NCBI GenBank assembly: GCA_013176395.1
Contig: JABMLP010000004.1
Coordinates: 1,612,001 to 1,676,000, forward strand
Length of the DNA stretch: 64,000 nucleotides
Reading direction: 5' to 3'
DNA from: Venturia oleaginea
Taxonomy: Eukaryota > Ascomycota > Dothideomycetes > Venturiales > Venturiaceae
Each line of letters begins with the position of its first letter. The first letter of the stretch is position 1. This document shows, piece after piece, positions 44,492 through 55,057 of this stretch. The notes under the pieces are model-generated. The model was given only the letters and a program-made list of their open reading frames with translations, did not search any database and was not told where the DNA came from. The position numbers and the translations under genes are program-made.

Positions 44492-46340
44492 ACGTGTTCC
44501 ACTACCGAGGTGGTCAACCCACCAAGCTGGTCAGTTTCTGCCAAGACGACCAACTCCCTCATTAACACGATATGTCTCAACAACAAAATGCGCAATGATC
44601 TAACAGAGAAGGCAGAATTCTGCTTGCCCTTTCTGCCTATAACACCCACCAATTCCGAAGCCTCCGGCGCGCTGCTGAAGCGTTTGATGTACCTCCTTCA
44701 ACATTGACTAGCCGATACAACGGAATCACGTATCGCCTAGATACTCGCAACGCCCAACACAAGCTCACTACGACTGAAGAGCAGACACTTGTCCAATACA
44801 TCCTTGACCTCGATTCGCGGGGATTCGCGCCCCGGCTGTGTGAGGTGGCAGATATGGCGGATAAACTACTAGGTGTACGCGGTGGAGAGCCAGTAGGGAA
44901 AAACTTGGCTGAGAGGTTTATAACGCGCTCAGATGAGCTCAAGATGGCCTTCAATCGAGCTAAGGATAGGCAGAGGATACTACAGGAAGATCCAGAGATT
45001 ATTGGCGCGTGGTTCAAGCTCGTTGCAGACACTAAGGCAAAGTACGGCATCCACGACGAGGATATGCACAACTTTGACGAGATTGGCTTCCAGATGGGCG
45101 TTATTGGGTCAATGAAGGTCGTCACAGCTTCTGAAAGACGTACACGGCCTAATTTGATCCAGCCAGGCGATCGCGAGTGGGTTACAGTTATCCAGAGTAT
45201 CTGCGCCGCTGGGTATGCGACCCCGCCATTCATTACCTACAAAGGACGCGTTCACATCTCTGCGTGGTATGAGGAGGCAGATATACCACGGAATTGGAAG
45301 CTCTCGGTCTCTGAGAACGGCTGGACAAACAAGGCGCTTGGTCTTGAGTGGTTGAAGCACTTTGACGCGTATACAAAGGCGCGTCAAGTGGGGGGGTATA
45401 GGCTGCTCATCTTGGACGGCCATGAGAGCCATCTCAACCAGGATTGCAAGGACTACTGCCTCGAACATAAGATCATAACGCTCTGTATGCCACCTCATTC
45501 ATCGCATATCCTCCAGCCGCTTGATGTGGTCTGCTTCTCGCCGTTGAAGTGCAAGTACTCTCAACGAGTTCGAGACTTGGCACGCCGACGCGTCTACCAT
45601 ATCAACAAAGAAGGCTTCCTCCCAGCCTTCAAAGACGCGTTTTTCGACGTGTTTACAGAAGAGAACTGTCGAAAGGCTTTTGAGATGGTAGGGCTAGTCC
45701 CTATCAACGCGGAGGTGGTATTGGATCGCCTTGAAGTACGGCTACGTACCCCACCAGCACCCCCACCGCAGGAGACGCCATGGCAGTCGAAGACTCCAAG
45801 CAATACTCTTGGATTTGGATCCCAATCCAAGCTCGTAAGCGAGTCCTTTACTCGGTCACCAGTTACTGCGCAGGCAGGCTTTTCCCAGCTCGTCAAGGGC
45901 GCTGAATTGATGCTACACCAAAACGCTCTACTTATTGCGCGCAACCGCGAGCTTGAAGAGCAATTGGCAGTAATGACAAAGCGAAAATGGCGCAAAAGGA
46001 AGTGGATCCAGCAAGGTGGTACTATAGAGTTTGGGACTGCAGCAGCGCAGGTAGCTGCCGAGGCGTCTGTCGCGCCTCAGGGATCAAAGAAGGCTCGTGG
46101 TAGTGGTGGTCAAGAAATAGCCCGACCAACTCAACGGCGCTGTAGGAACTGCGGCGCAACTGGGCATAATGCGCGAACTTGTAAAAAAGATATCGAGATA
46201 TCATCTGAATCAGATAGCAGCACGACGGACTTAGAATCTATTGTTAATAGCGATTAAATTGAAGAGTCGTAACATGAGTTGGTCGTGCCAAGCCTTTTTG
46301 ACCAGCTCGGTGGGTTGACCAGCTCGGTGGTGGAACACGT
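44492..46340 (+). mobile_element. Fot1/pogo element D, full length
   Basis: 1849 bp, ends ACGTGTTCC...GGAACACGT, inverted repeats of about 45 bp, flanked by TA (44490-44491; 46341-46342). Subterminal 17-bp repeats of the type GACCAGCTCGGTGGGTT. Interior nearly identical to C and B from about 44762 to about 46290. Confidence 0.93.
44572..46257 (+). pseudogene. Pogo D transposase, nearly intact, early nonsense codon
   Basis: MSQQQNAQ from ATG 44572 meets TGA at 44596-44598 (codon 9). After it the frame is open to 46257. Next in-frame ATG is near 44854, which would drop the first HTH. Domains: N-terminal HTH (EGRILLALSAYNTHQFRS...), second HTH, DDE core with NFDEIGFQMG, LLILDGHESH and ILQPLDVVCF, C-terminal basic region KRKWRKRKW, and a CCHC knuckle CRNCGATGHNARTC. 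Loss of function rests on the single TGA, unless read through or bypassed. Confidence 0.88.
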
Positions 46341-46476
46341 TATACATTGTAGAAAGACCTTGAAATACTAGGGTCTCTACTATTATTTGAACGAAACTAG
46401 AGCTCCGAACTACCTTGTATAAGATAAACGCTAGTAAGTACCAAACGAGAAGGACGGCTGAAAGAGAAGTGGAGAT

Positions 46477-46668
46477 TGTGACGGCACGGCATGGCTATTC
46501 TGCAGTCACGTTACTTCGTGGCCTTAGCGTGATGTGCACAGCCACCTGTGGCTAAAGCGCTACATCTTTGCGCTTCCTAGGTCTTTTGCTCTCTACCTAA
46601 GATTCTCTTATCACACCCAGTACTTAGAGCAACAGACCTATCTATGACCTCTTTTGCTTGCCGTGACA
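46477..46668 (+). repeat. Solo LTR of the gypsy family
   Basis: 192 bp, TGTGACGGCACGGCATGG...GCTTGCCGTGACA. Aligns with the 5' LTR at 9192-9371 at both ends and through the CTCTCTA-CT-A-ATTCTC-TATCACAC part. Flanks GAGAT and CTAGA do not give a clean duplication. Confidence 0.78.
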
Positions 46669-46683
46669 CTAGATGTAGCTATA

Positions 46684-47352
46684 TGTTACAGATCACCTCA
46701 AGACCGAAGAGCAGGGACAACGGGACTTGCAGAGGATGGTTGGATAACAAGAAGTTGTTGTTAGGACTGATGTGGAGTGGAATCCGTTGGGCGCACAAGA
46801 GGGGACTGGTGCAACCAGGTCAGTCCTAAGAGAGAATAGTACGTGCAGGAGTCACGTGATATTCCCACAGTTCCCACAGCACTTGGCATTGCCCACAGTG
46901 TGGGAAGTGTGGGAAGAGCCAAGAGGTGTGGGAATACACCTTGGCACCCAGAACCAGAAGGGTATATAGGGAGGACGTTGGGCGGACTTTCCTTTCTCTC
47001 TTCGTGGTTATCTCATGTTATGTTTCTCACATAGGAGCTTCTTCAACCTACTACAGTAACGACCTTTTACTTAGATACAATCAAGCCCACCCCCAACCTT
47101 CATACTAACCGACAAGCGTTCAGGATTGATCTGAGGATCAAATCGGTTAGACGACAATTGAATTGGGAGATACATCGAACGGCTAGGATCTAGTGAGCCT
47201 CCAAAGAACCTGAGCAAGGAAAGGTACTTAAGGTAAGTACTTCCAGGCTGATATTGCCCTTACCCCAAACCCGCGGACCAGAACAAGAGAACACAGGTGT
47301 CAAGAAGGTCTTGACATAATCAACTGTGTTGAGAAACGAGTTCCCCGTAACA
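46684..47352 (+). repeat. Solo LTR (family 2, copy 2) with 5-bp target duplication
   Basis: TGTTACAGATCACC...CCCCGTAACA, flanked by CTATA on both sides (46679-46683; 47353-47357). Same family as 22357-23041. No internal retroelement sequence lies next to either copy. Confidence 0.92.
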
Positions 47353-47357
47353 CTATA

Positions 47358-48109
47358 GTACGAAGTTACGGTCGAATTATCGGGTTAATCTATATCGGGT
47401 TACAATTCACATAGGAAATAAATTAAAGATCTCAGATAAGAAGGAGATATAGACCAGAGCGATTGCAGTATCGTATCGATCCCAAGTAAATTATATCCTC
47501 TAAGGATCTATCCTCCATCGTCGTTGATCACAAAGCGCTTACTTACCAATATACCCCTTTCCCCAAATCTATTCCTACTGTTATGGGCATGGCCCATGGT
47601 TGGTATAGGCTAAGAGCCTAAGCCTGATTGAGCCTAGTATAGAGACAGAACCTCATTGAGGCTCTCTGTTTGTAGATACCTTCACTCCTTAACTGAATCT
47701 AAACAATCTTTGGCTACGAGTATGCTGCGTCTTTCCAGATACCGTCCCGTAATAGGGATATACCATCATGGAGTATAACAGATAGCTGACTATCTTCATC
47801 TTATCTGAAGGCAAGCGATCAAGATAAAGCTTTGAAAAAGAAGTATGTCTGTGGAGTGCGGCACGATCTTGAAAAAATTATAAATGCGATGGGAGGCAAG
47901 CGCAAAGGGCAACGAAAGCGACCGCGCTAATAGAACATTCCATTTTTCCAAGGAGGATGATCAGTATATACCATCGAGATCAGCCTTGACAAGCTCTCTA
48001 GGAAAGAGCAAGTCTTTTGATAAAGCCATGTGGGCGTCTACTAGAAACTCCCTCCTCCATTTGTCGCACTCACATTTTAGATGAGCAGTCTTCAGTGCCA
48101 CCAATTTCC
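47358..48109. other. AT-rich intergenic DNA
   Basis: About 750 bp after the solo LTR with many stops in all frames and inverted motifs such as GGGCATGGCCC; probably old transposon debris. No gene supported. Confidence 0.4.
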
Positions 48110-48821
48110 TTACTTCCAGGCCATGAACCCAGCAGCCATCTCCATCTTCTCGGCCTCCTTCGTCTCGCGCTTCTGTCTCTCCCTCACCCACTTGACATCA
48201 CCTCCGCGCATCTTCAAGTTAGACTCGTACTCTTCAATGTGGCGCTCCAACATAGCGTTCGTCGCAGTGATGGCTTCGAACTGCTCGTTGTTGATGAGCC
48301 CTCTCTCCTTATTCTCGCGCGCATCATTGCGGCACGACAACAGCGTTAGCACAGATCCACCTTGAACATGCCGCCCACCCCCAAATGGTTCACCAGTACC
48401 CAGCAGGCAAGAAGGAAGGAAGTGTGCTAACACATTTCTCGATAGCGTACCCACCCACTCCAGCGAACCAGAGGCAAGAACCCATGTTCGAGGCCGCACG
48501 GCAAGCGTAGAACATATCATTGTGACTGATGAAACCATTAATGGTGATGGGATTGGCGCTGCAAGTGAATGAGGAGCAGGTGCATGGGTTTCCTGGCGGA
48601 CAGACGGCCCCTTCACCCTTCACAGCGCTTCCACAGTCTAGGGCGACGACTTCGAATTGCTGCACCTGTTTAACGTGGTATTCGCGGTACGGAGAGTGCC
48701 AGACAGCGCAGTTGTAGCCAGGGCAGATGCCGGGGCCTGAGAGTTGGGCCTGGATGCTGGTGGTGAAGAGAGCGAGAACGAGGGCCAAGGTGGAGAGAAT
48801 GTGAGTGGTTGTAGGGGGCAT
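48110..48821 (-). CDS. Secreted cysteine-rich protein with C-terminal helical tail
   Basis: Start ATG 48821 with signal peptide (MPPTTTHILSTLALVLALF..., cleavage likely after IQA). One intron, 48433-48361 on the minus strand (GTGTTAGC...CAAG), joins AIEK-C to GSVLTLLSCRND in frame. The mature part has about 13 cysteines, including CPGYNC, CPPGNPCTCSSFTC and YACRAASNMGSCLW. It then turns into a charged, probably coiled-coil helix (ERHIEEYESNLKMRGG; RQKRETKEAEKMEM), ending FMAWK. I recognise no named family. The intron is required, since the unspliced frame ends soon after EKC. Confidence 0.68.
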
Positions 48822-51800
48822 GAGTGCGTTGTCGTTGCTTTTGTCGAGGTTGTAGGTTGTAGGTGTTTGGAAAATCGCGAATAGAGGGTGTGGAGTGAAG
48901 AGGGTTGAAGGTGTAAAGGAAGTGGAAGTGGAAGTTCTAAGAAAGATGGTAGAAATTGTCGGTGCAGAATTATGCTGCTAGAGCATGTGGCAGTGAGGTC
49001 ATGTCTACGGTTGTCTGACGAGTCTGAAGGGGAAGGTGCGATCGAGATCTGAGCGGATACGGTGTACTGGGCCGCTCATAAACACCAAGAAGATCTAGCC
49101 GGCCACGATATCTGGCCGCCATTAGCCGGTATCTATCACAGCTGCCCCTTTTTCCCGTTATACAGCGAAGCCTGAGAATATTTTCGATCAAAGAACGGCG
49201 TGAGCTGTTGTGATATATTACACCAGCACAGATCTGAAGTGTAAGTATAGCTTCAGGTGAACGCAGGAAATATACCGTTTCAGATCTTCCCTGTCTTCAA
49301 AGAATCTCTCAAACCAGATGGACATCGGTTTGCCGAGTGCCTTCGATTCGTAGCAAGGAAACAGGGTGACTTTGTTTTGTGCTGAAATCAGCCACAGTCT
49401 ACCTCATTGCTTCTCAAAGCTCCCACGGCTGAAGAACTTCTTGCCACGAGTAGCACAGAAATCTTTCACTCTTCAATCCTCACTGAATCAATCGATCTTC
49501 TTCTCGTGGACAGATTCGCTCAATGTAGCACCTTACGTCAAGCCTGCCAAAAACCTCTCTCGGTTGTTTTTCACTGGTGATCATTTTCGTGATCAAGATC
49601 AATCAGCCTTAGCTGGTCTCTTCACCTCTGTTTCGAACGGTTGTCCACGGTCTCCTGTGGCCAGACTTGCTGTATGTTTGCGTTCTCATCGTAAGAGGGT
49701 AAACAACCGGCTTTCCATGCGGATGAAGTCCTAGCAATTTGATTCAAAAAGATGCCAGGAACCATCAACAACTTTGAGGAATGGATAGCGTGGAGTCTAA
49801 AGGGATTGCTGGAAAGAGAGGTCTGATGTGCTGGGTTGGCTCAACCATGTGACCAACGATGACGCCACAGTGGAGCCTTCAATTGATGTCTCTTTACTGC
49901 CCTCGAACTTACCTCTCAATGTAGTCGTCTACAAACAGTCTCGCAACTTGGGATCGCTATCGGTAAACTTCTAGCGAGTTCTTAAAACCACATTGCCAGA
50001 AATTTATCGATATCGATTTCGAGTGAAGCGTTACAAGCTATGTCCAAGCTATTAATAGAAGGGTCTCGAATCACCAGATCTACCGTGACCTCAAAAACAA
50101 GAATGGGTTTTGCGGTAGGAGATACAGTACCTTGAAGTTCTTTGGAAAGTAGTACCGAAATTTTCAACTCTCCTACTCTCGACCATTTCTCTCTCCACAA
50201 CAACCATTCCTGATCCCCTGCCTTGCCTCATGTCTGTATTCCAGGCGGTACCTCATTCGGCCTCGGGTGCTCAATTACCAATACTCTCCTCCAAAACCAA
50301 TGCAAAATCACGATTTTATGGAGAAAGACGTCCCAGACAACGCTCTCATGTCAGACAGAGTCTCTCAATCCAAGGTCGTTGTCGATAAATTTCTGTTTAC
50401 TGCAACTTTGAAAGTCGCCAGAATTCATCGATATCGGGAACAGGTGTAGGAATGAGCGACAATGAGGAATTCTTCTTCTTCCTGAAGGATATGCAGTAAT
50501 ATTGGTATGGACAAGATTGTGCTAATAATTGAGGAAGTAAGAGGAGAGAAGAGGAATGTGGAGTATAGCTTTTGAACGAGAAAGGAAGGAAAAAGAGGAA
50601 TGTGAAGATGAGATAATGCTATTTTGATTGGAATTGGAGGAAACGTACGTGATGGACGAGGAGGACAGAGTATTATTCGATCTGTTCTCAATGAGCGTTG
50701 TCCAGACGTGAAGCCGATAAGCGTAGAGACCCACATCAAGAAGTTCTGGAGCAAGGCCATCTAGTCAATCCTTCCGTCTCACCACCAAAATCAGGTGTTA
50801 ACTCAGACGCATGATCAACGAATTGCCGGAGATATTTTCGTATGGCATGGGCATAATCGAAGCTGATAACCTGCCAAGACGGAGGATGGCAGACCATGCC
50901 CGGCAGCTCGGTCCTCGCATTGGAATCGGTCATTCGAACATGTGTTACGGCGCGTTTCCTATACCGATGTCGATAAGTTATGCCACCAGATCTGACTGGC
51001 GGTGGTGTTACCTGAAATGCTCTTCTCGTCAAAATCGCTGACAGGGCGCACTGCAGAAGACTATTTTTCCGCAATTGGTCAGTTGGCTGATAGCACAGTG
51101 GCACTGTGCTACGGCATGGCATGTCCATGACACTGTATCACCACGAGGAACGCTTCGAGTTGCGGTTGCAGAGAGAATGCTGGCGATGCTGGATTTTGTT
51201 TTTCGCGCAGCGCCGCGTTTTCCCTTCGATAGGCTATGCACAGATCTCTCCGATGGCGATGCTCTGGGTTGAGGATTGAGTTGTCACGGCACTCTTTCCG
51301 AGCGTTCTCTCGAAATGGTTCGGCGTCAAGTGACAAGATGACAAGTGCTTCGGGAGGTACAGGCGGATATGCAGGCTGCACTGGCTTGCAGTAGGGGGCG
51401 GTGGTGGTGGATCTGGTAAGTCAGGGACAATAGGCCTGTGGCCACCTACGGCCAGCACCGTAACGCGCTGGACAGAGGAGGACAGGGTTCACGAGCCTGC
51501 CGGAGATGAGGACACGGGTTGCGTGTTCGTCTGCCCTGTGGCTTGCTGTCGTTCTACAGCTTCATCTGGAAGCACCTGCAAATCACAGCATAGCATTGGC
51601 GCTGCCTACGAGCGGTCGCCAGTCGTTTGAGATGTCATGCACGGCAACGAATGATAGGCCGAGCCAAGGAAGCTATCTCTGGTCGAAAACTCTGCTAACA
51701 ATGCTTTGACAATTCACCGTATGCCGCTCAGAAGTGCGGCGCATGAAGAGAGGCTGTCGTTTCTGCGTGATTTACCCACGGCCCATGGTGAGGGCATGGA

Positions 51801-52225
51801 AGGAAGGAATGAAGTCAATCAACTTTTTTTAAATTTATTAGAGTTTGCTGCTATATACATACATGCCAGCAGTCAGCATCACCAGTGTATCCATAAATAA
51901 ACAAACACCAGTGGGAGTACTCGTAATTGTTCCTGCGGACCTGCATCACACGATTCATACCAAAAAAGGATTTCGATGAAGACCCACGTGACCCGGCTAA
52001 GCTTCGACGGTCCGAAGATCAACCACCGGCAAGGCCTCCCCTTCCACCCATCTTTCTCACCACCACCACCACCACCACCACCACATCCACGACCAACCAC
52101 CTCGACTCCGCTCCCACTCCGCGTCGCTACTCGCTCCCCGTCGACTATTCCTCCCGGCTCCCCAACCCCATCTCATTGTCGCCAGATTGGAGCCTGCGCG
52201 CGGGCTCCTGCCTACCTCCTGAGCC
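48822..52225. other. 3.4-kb region without a supported gene
   Basis: Upstream of the secreted-protein gene and of casein kinase I. Reading frames of up to 142 codons exist on both strands, but none shows a domain, a signal peptide or consistent splice-linked continuation. A (CCA)n run at about 52053-52083 lies in the likely 5' UTR of the kinase gene. CCAGAA...ATCGATATCG occurs twice in direct orientation (near 49998 and 50418), probably by chance. Confidence 0.45.
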
Positions 52226-53986
52226 ATGGCCTCGTCGTCGTCCAACGTCGTCGGTGTGCACTATCGCGTGGGAAAGAAGATTGGTGAGGGTTCTTTCGGT
52301 GTATTATTCGAGGGAACGAATCTGTTGAACAATCAGCAAGTCGCAATCAAGTTTGTGAGTTACCCACCGTCTAACCCCTTCCTCTCCCTGTCTTGTGACA
52401 GCCCGACTGACAACCTTCGCAGGAACCTCGAAAGAGTGATGCTCCACAACTACGAGACGAATATCGCACATACAAGATTCTCGTGGGCTGCCGTAAGTGA
52501 CAATTTACCTCTCCAGTCTGCTCACGCTGTATCAAGGGACATTTGGGTGAACCTGGCCCCTTGGACTACAGGGACCCGGTCTACAAACCTTATGGCCGGT
52601 CCGAAGAGTTGGCGAAGCATATCACAGCTTGCAGTGAACAACGGCGTACAAGGACACGAGGCGACCGTACTGCCTTGCTTGAAGGTTAATCATACGCGTC
52701 CCAAGGCTAACGTGCTCACAGCCGGTATTCCTAATGTTTATTACTTCGGCCAAGAAGGCCTACACAACATCCTCGTTATTGATCTTCTCGGTCCCAGTCT
52801 GGAGGATCTCTTCGATCTATGTCATCGACGGTTCTCGATAAAGACGGTGGTTATGACCGCTAAGCAGATGGTCAGATTTATTCCAGCAGCAGGCCAATTT
52901 GCGCGATGCTAATCCTTCGCAGCTTTCACGCGTCCAAACCATCCACGAGAAGAACCTGATCTACCGTGATATCAAACCCGACAATTTCCTTATTGGTCGA
53001 CCAAATACCAAAGCCGCTAATGTTATCCACGTTGTTGATTTCGGAATGGCAAAGCAATACCGCGACCCGAAGACTAAGCAACACATACCATATCGGGAGC
53101 GCAAGAGTTTGTCGGGTACAGCTCGTTACATGAGCATCAATACACATTTGGGGAGAGAGCAATCTCGAAGGGACGACTTGGAGGCGCTAGGACATGTGTT
53201 CATGTACTTCCTTAGGGGTGGTCTGCCGTGGCAAGGCTTGAAAGCTGCTACCAACAAGCAGAAGTATGAAAAGATTGGAGAGAAGAAGCAGACCACTGCG
53301 ATCAAGGACTTGTGTGAAGGCTTCCCAGGTACGATTGCATGCTTGAGTGTTTTATTGACTCTCACTAACAAAGCACAGAGGAGTTCAACAAATATCTCAG
53401 CTATGTCCGCAATCTTGGCTTCGAAGATACACCCGACTACGATTACCTTCGCGAACTATTCACCCAGGCATTGAAAAACACTGGCGAGGTTGAGGATGGT
53501 GAATATGACTGGATGAAGCTCAATAACGGAAAAGGATGGGAAGCCATGAAGACTCACCCTGCTGCTGCTCATCTCAATCACGGTCTGCCAAACTCGTCAC
53601 AACGCGAATTGCACGGCACGCGTGCGTCGAAGACGCCAATTCCCCACGATCGCTTGAACGCAGATCTGCCGAAGCCGGGTGCTACTCGAGCAGCTGGTCC
53701 CTCCCGTCATCCTCAACAAAGGAGAGGCGAGTCCGGGTACGACTCCAATACTGCCCTGGCCAACCAAGGTAAACGTCAATCGACTCAGGATTTTCGTCAC
53801 CCCGAAGGATCAACGCAAGCGCAATTCAACCCCCACAGCCAGCAAAACCTCGGACCACGAACAAGCATGGCACAACAACAGCCAGGTCTCCAAAGCGGTA
53901 CCCAGCAAGCGACGCAAAATAGGCCACAAGAAGGCGAGCCATTGAGTGGGTGGCAGAAGTTTATGAAAGCAGTATGCTGTGGATGA
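52226..53986 (+). CDS. ckiA: Casein kinase I (YCK/Cki1 membrane-anchored type)
   Basis: Serine/threonine kinase. Exons 52226-52354, 52433-52492, 52722-52870, 52923-53328 and 53379-53986, all GT-AG. Kinase landmarks: glycine loop [30 protein letters not shown] with the catalytic Lys, [15 protein letters not shown] catalytic loop, DFGMA, and the CK1-specific [17 protein letters not shown] and [17 protein letters not shown]. It closely matches fungal CkiA-type enzymes, which act at the plasma membrane in growth and transporter turnover. The tail after the kinase domain is Q/P/S-rich and ends KAVCCG; the paired cysteines are the usual palmitoylation site. Intron 2 (229 bp) is unusually long for this window. 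Confidence 0.96.
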
Positions 53987-54820
53987 TTTATTTGAGCGAC
54001 AACTCAATCGCCGATTGGCACATCATCTTTTGGCTCTTCATCTCGTAGTGAGGCAGTCTCTCACTCGACATAATCCGCATGGATCGCTGGTTACAAGCAA
54101 AAGCACAGTCCTGATCACGACGACATCGGCAAAGTGTTATGGGTAGTTTGGCGCGCGTCCAGATGTTACTCGTCGATTATCAGCTAGCAGTTTGTCCGGA
54201 GTTTCCCATGCGTTTATTCTTACGCTTTCCTTTTTCTTTTCTACTTGCACGACGATCATGGAAGCAGCTCGTCACTTGATAGTGATGAGATATTTTCGAA
54301 GAGTTTTGGCAGCACATGGACACTTTCATAGTTTTGAGTGTCTATTGTGGCAGCGCCACGTTGACGACGAAGCGGACGGGATCCTGTGTACACAGCAGCA
54401 GTATATATGGTGCGATGGAGAGGAAAGATGGTGGTTTTTGGAGAAGTGTCATGGAGTCGAGCACGGCTCGTTTTTTAATGTCATGGAGGATAGATTTCAG
54501 AGAAGAGGATGGTGGGAGATGACGGGGTTCATCGCGAAGACGTGGGCTGTTGGATTAGACAGAGACGAAAATATTATCTATTGTATTGTGATAATGAAGA
54601 CTAGTTGATGTGAAGAGTGAGTCCAAATCTGGAGTGCGGAGGGACCTTCATAGATGAGATGAGAGTCAAACGGGAATCTCTCTTCGGCCTCGCTGTCCAT
54701 CAATTGGCTAGCCTCTTAAGTCATGAATGTATGACCAACCGAATGTCGAAAGCCCAGCCCCTGCCTTGAGCCGTGTTCAAAGCGGTCTCGGCAATTCGCG
54801 TGTTGATTATCAATTAAGAC
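53987..54820. other. Intergenic, no supported gene
   Basis: 3' flank of the kinase gene and distal upstream region of RNR1. A 138-codon plus-strand frame (54192-54608) has no recognisable domain and sits in AT-rich DNA, so it is not called. Confidence 0.5.
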
Positions 54821-54823
54821 TAG

Positions 54824-54837
54824 ACGCGTTCGACGCG
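54824..54837 (+). promoter_or_regulatory. MCB-type boxes upstream of RNR1
   Basis: ACGCGT at 54824-54829 followed by ACGCG at 54833-54837, about 225 bp before the RNR1 ATG. ACGCGT is the MluI cell-cycle box bound by MBF in yeasts, which drives G1/S expression of ribonucleotide reductase genes. Confidence 0.65.
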
Positions 54838-55057
54838 CCCTGACCATAAATATCTTCAAGTTCACTCTTGGTCTCGCGTCCCCTTCACATCAACACCAAC
54901 AACAAAACTTGCAGATAAATACTGCCGAACCAAAATCTGTAGATAACGTCCTTCTCGCAAGGTAGAAGACGCTCCTCTTTACATATTCTCCATCTCCCCG
55001 TCTCTGCCACTTTTACACCACCCTACCCCCGTTGCATTCCACTCTTCTACCGCCAAT

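Noticed and set aside
50425..50760. 111-codon minus-strand hydrophobic frame that could be a membrane peptide
   Set aside because: It lies in low-complexity purine-rich DNA and shows no family features.
54192..54608. 138-codon plus-strand frame between the kinase and RNR1
   Set aside because: AT-rich, no recognisable domain and no splice-linked extension; likely chance.
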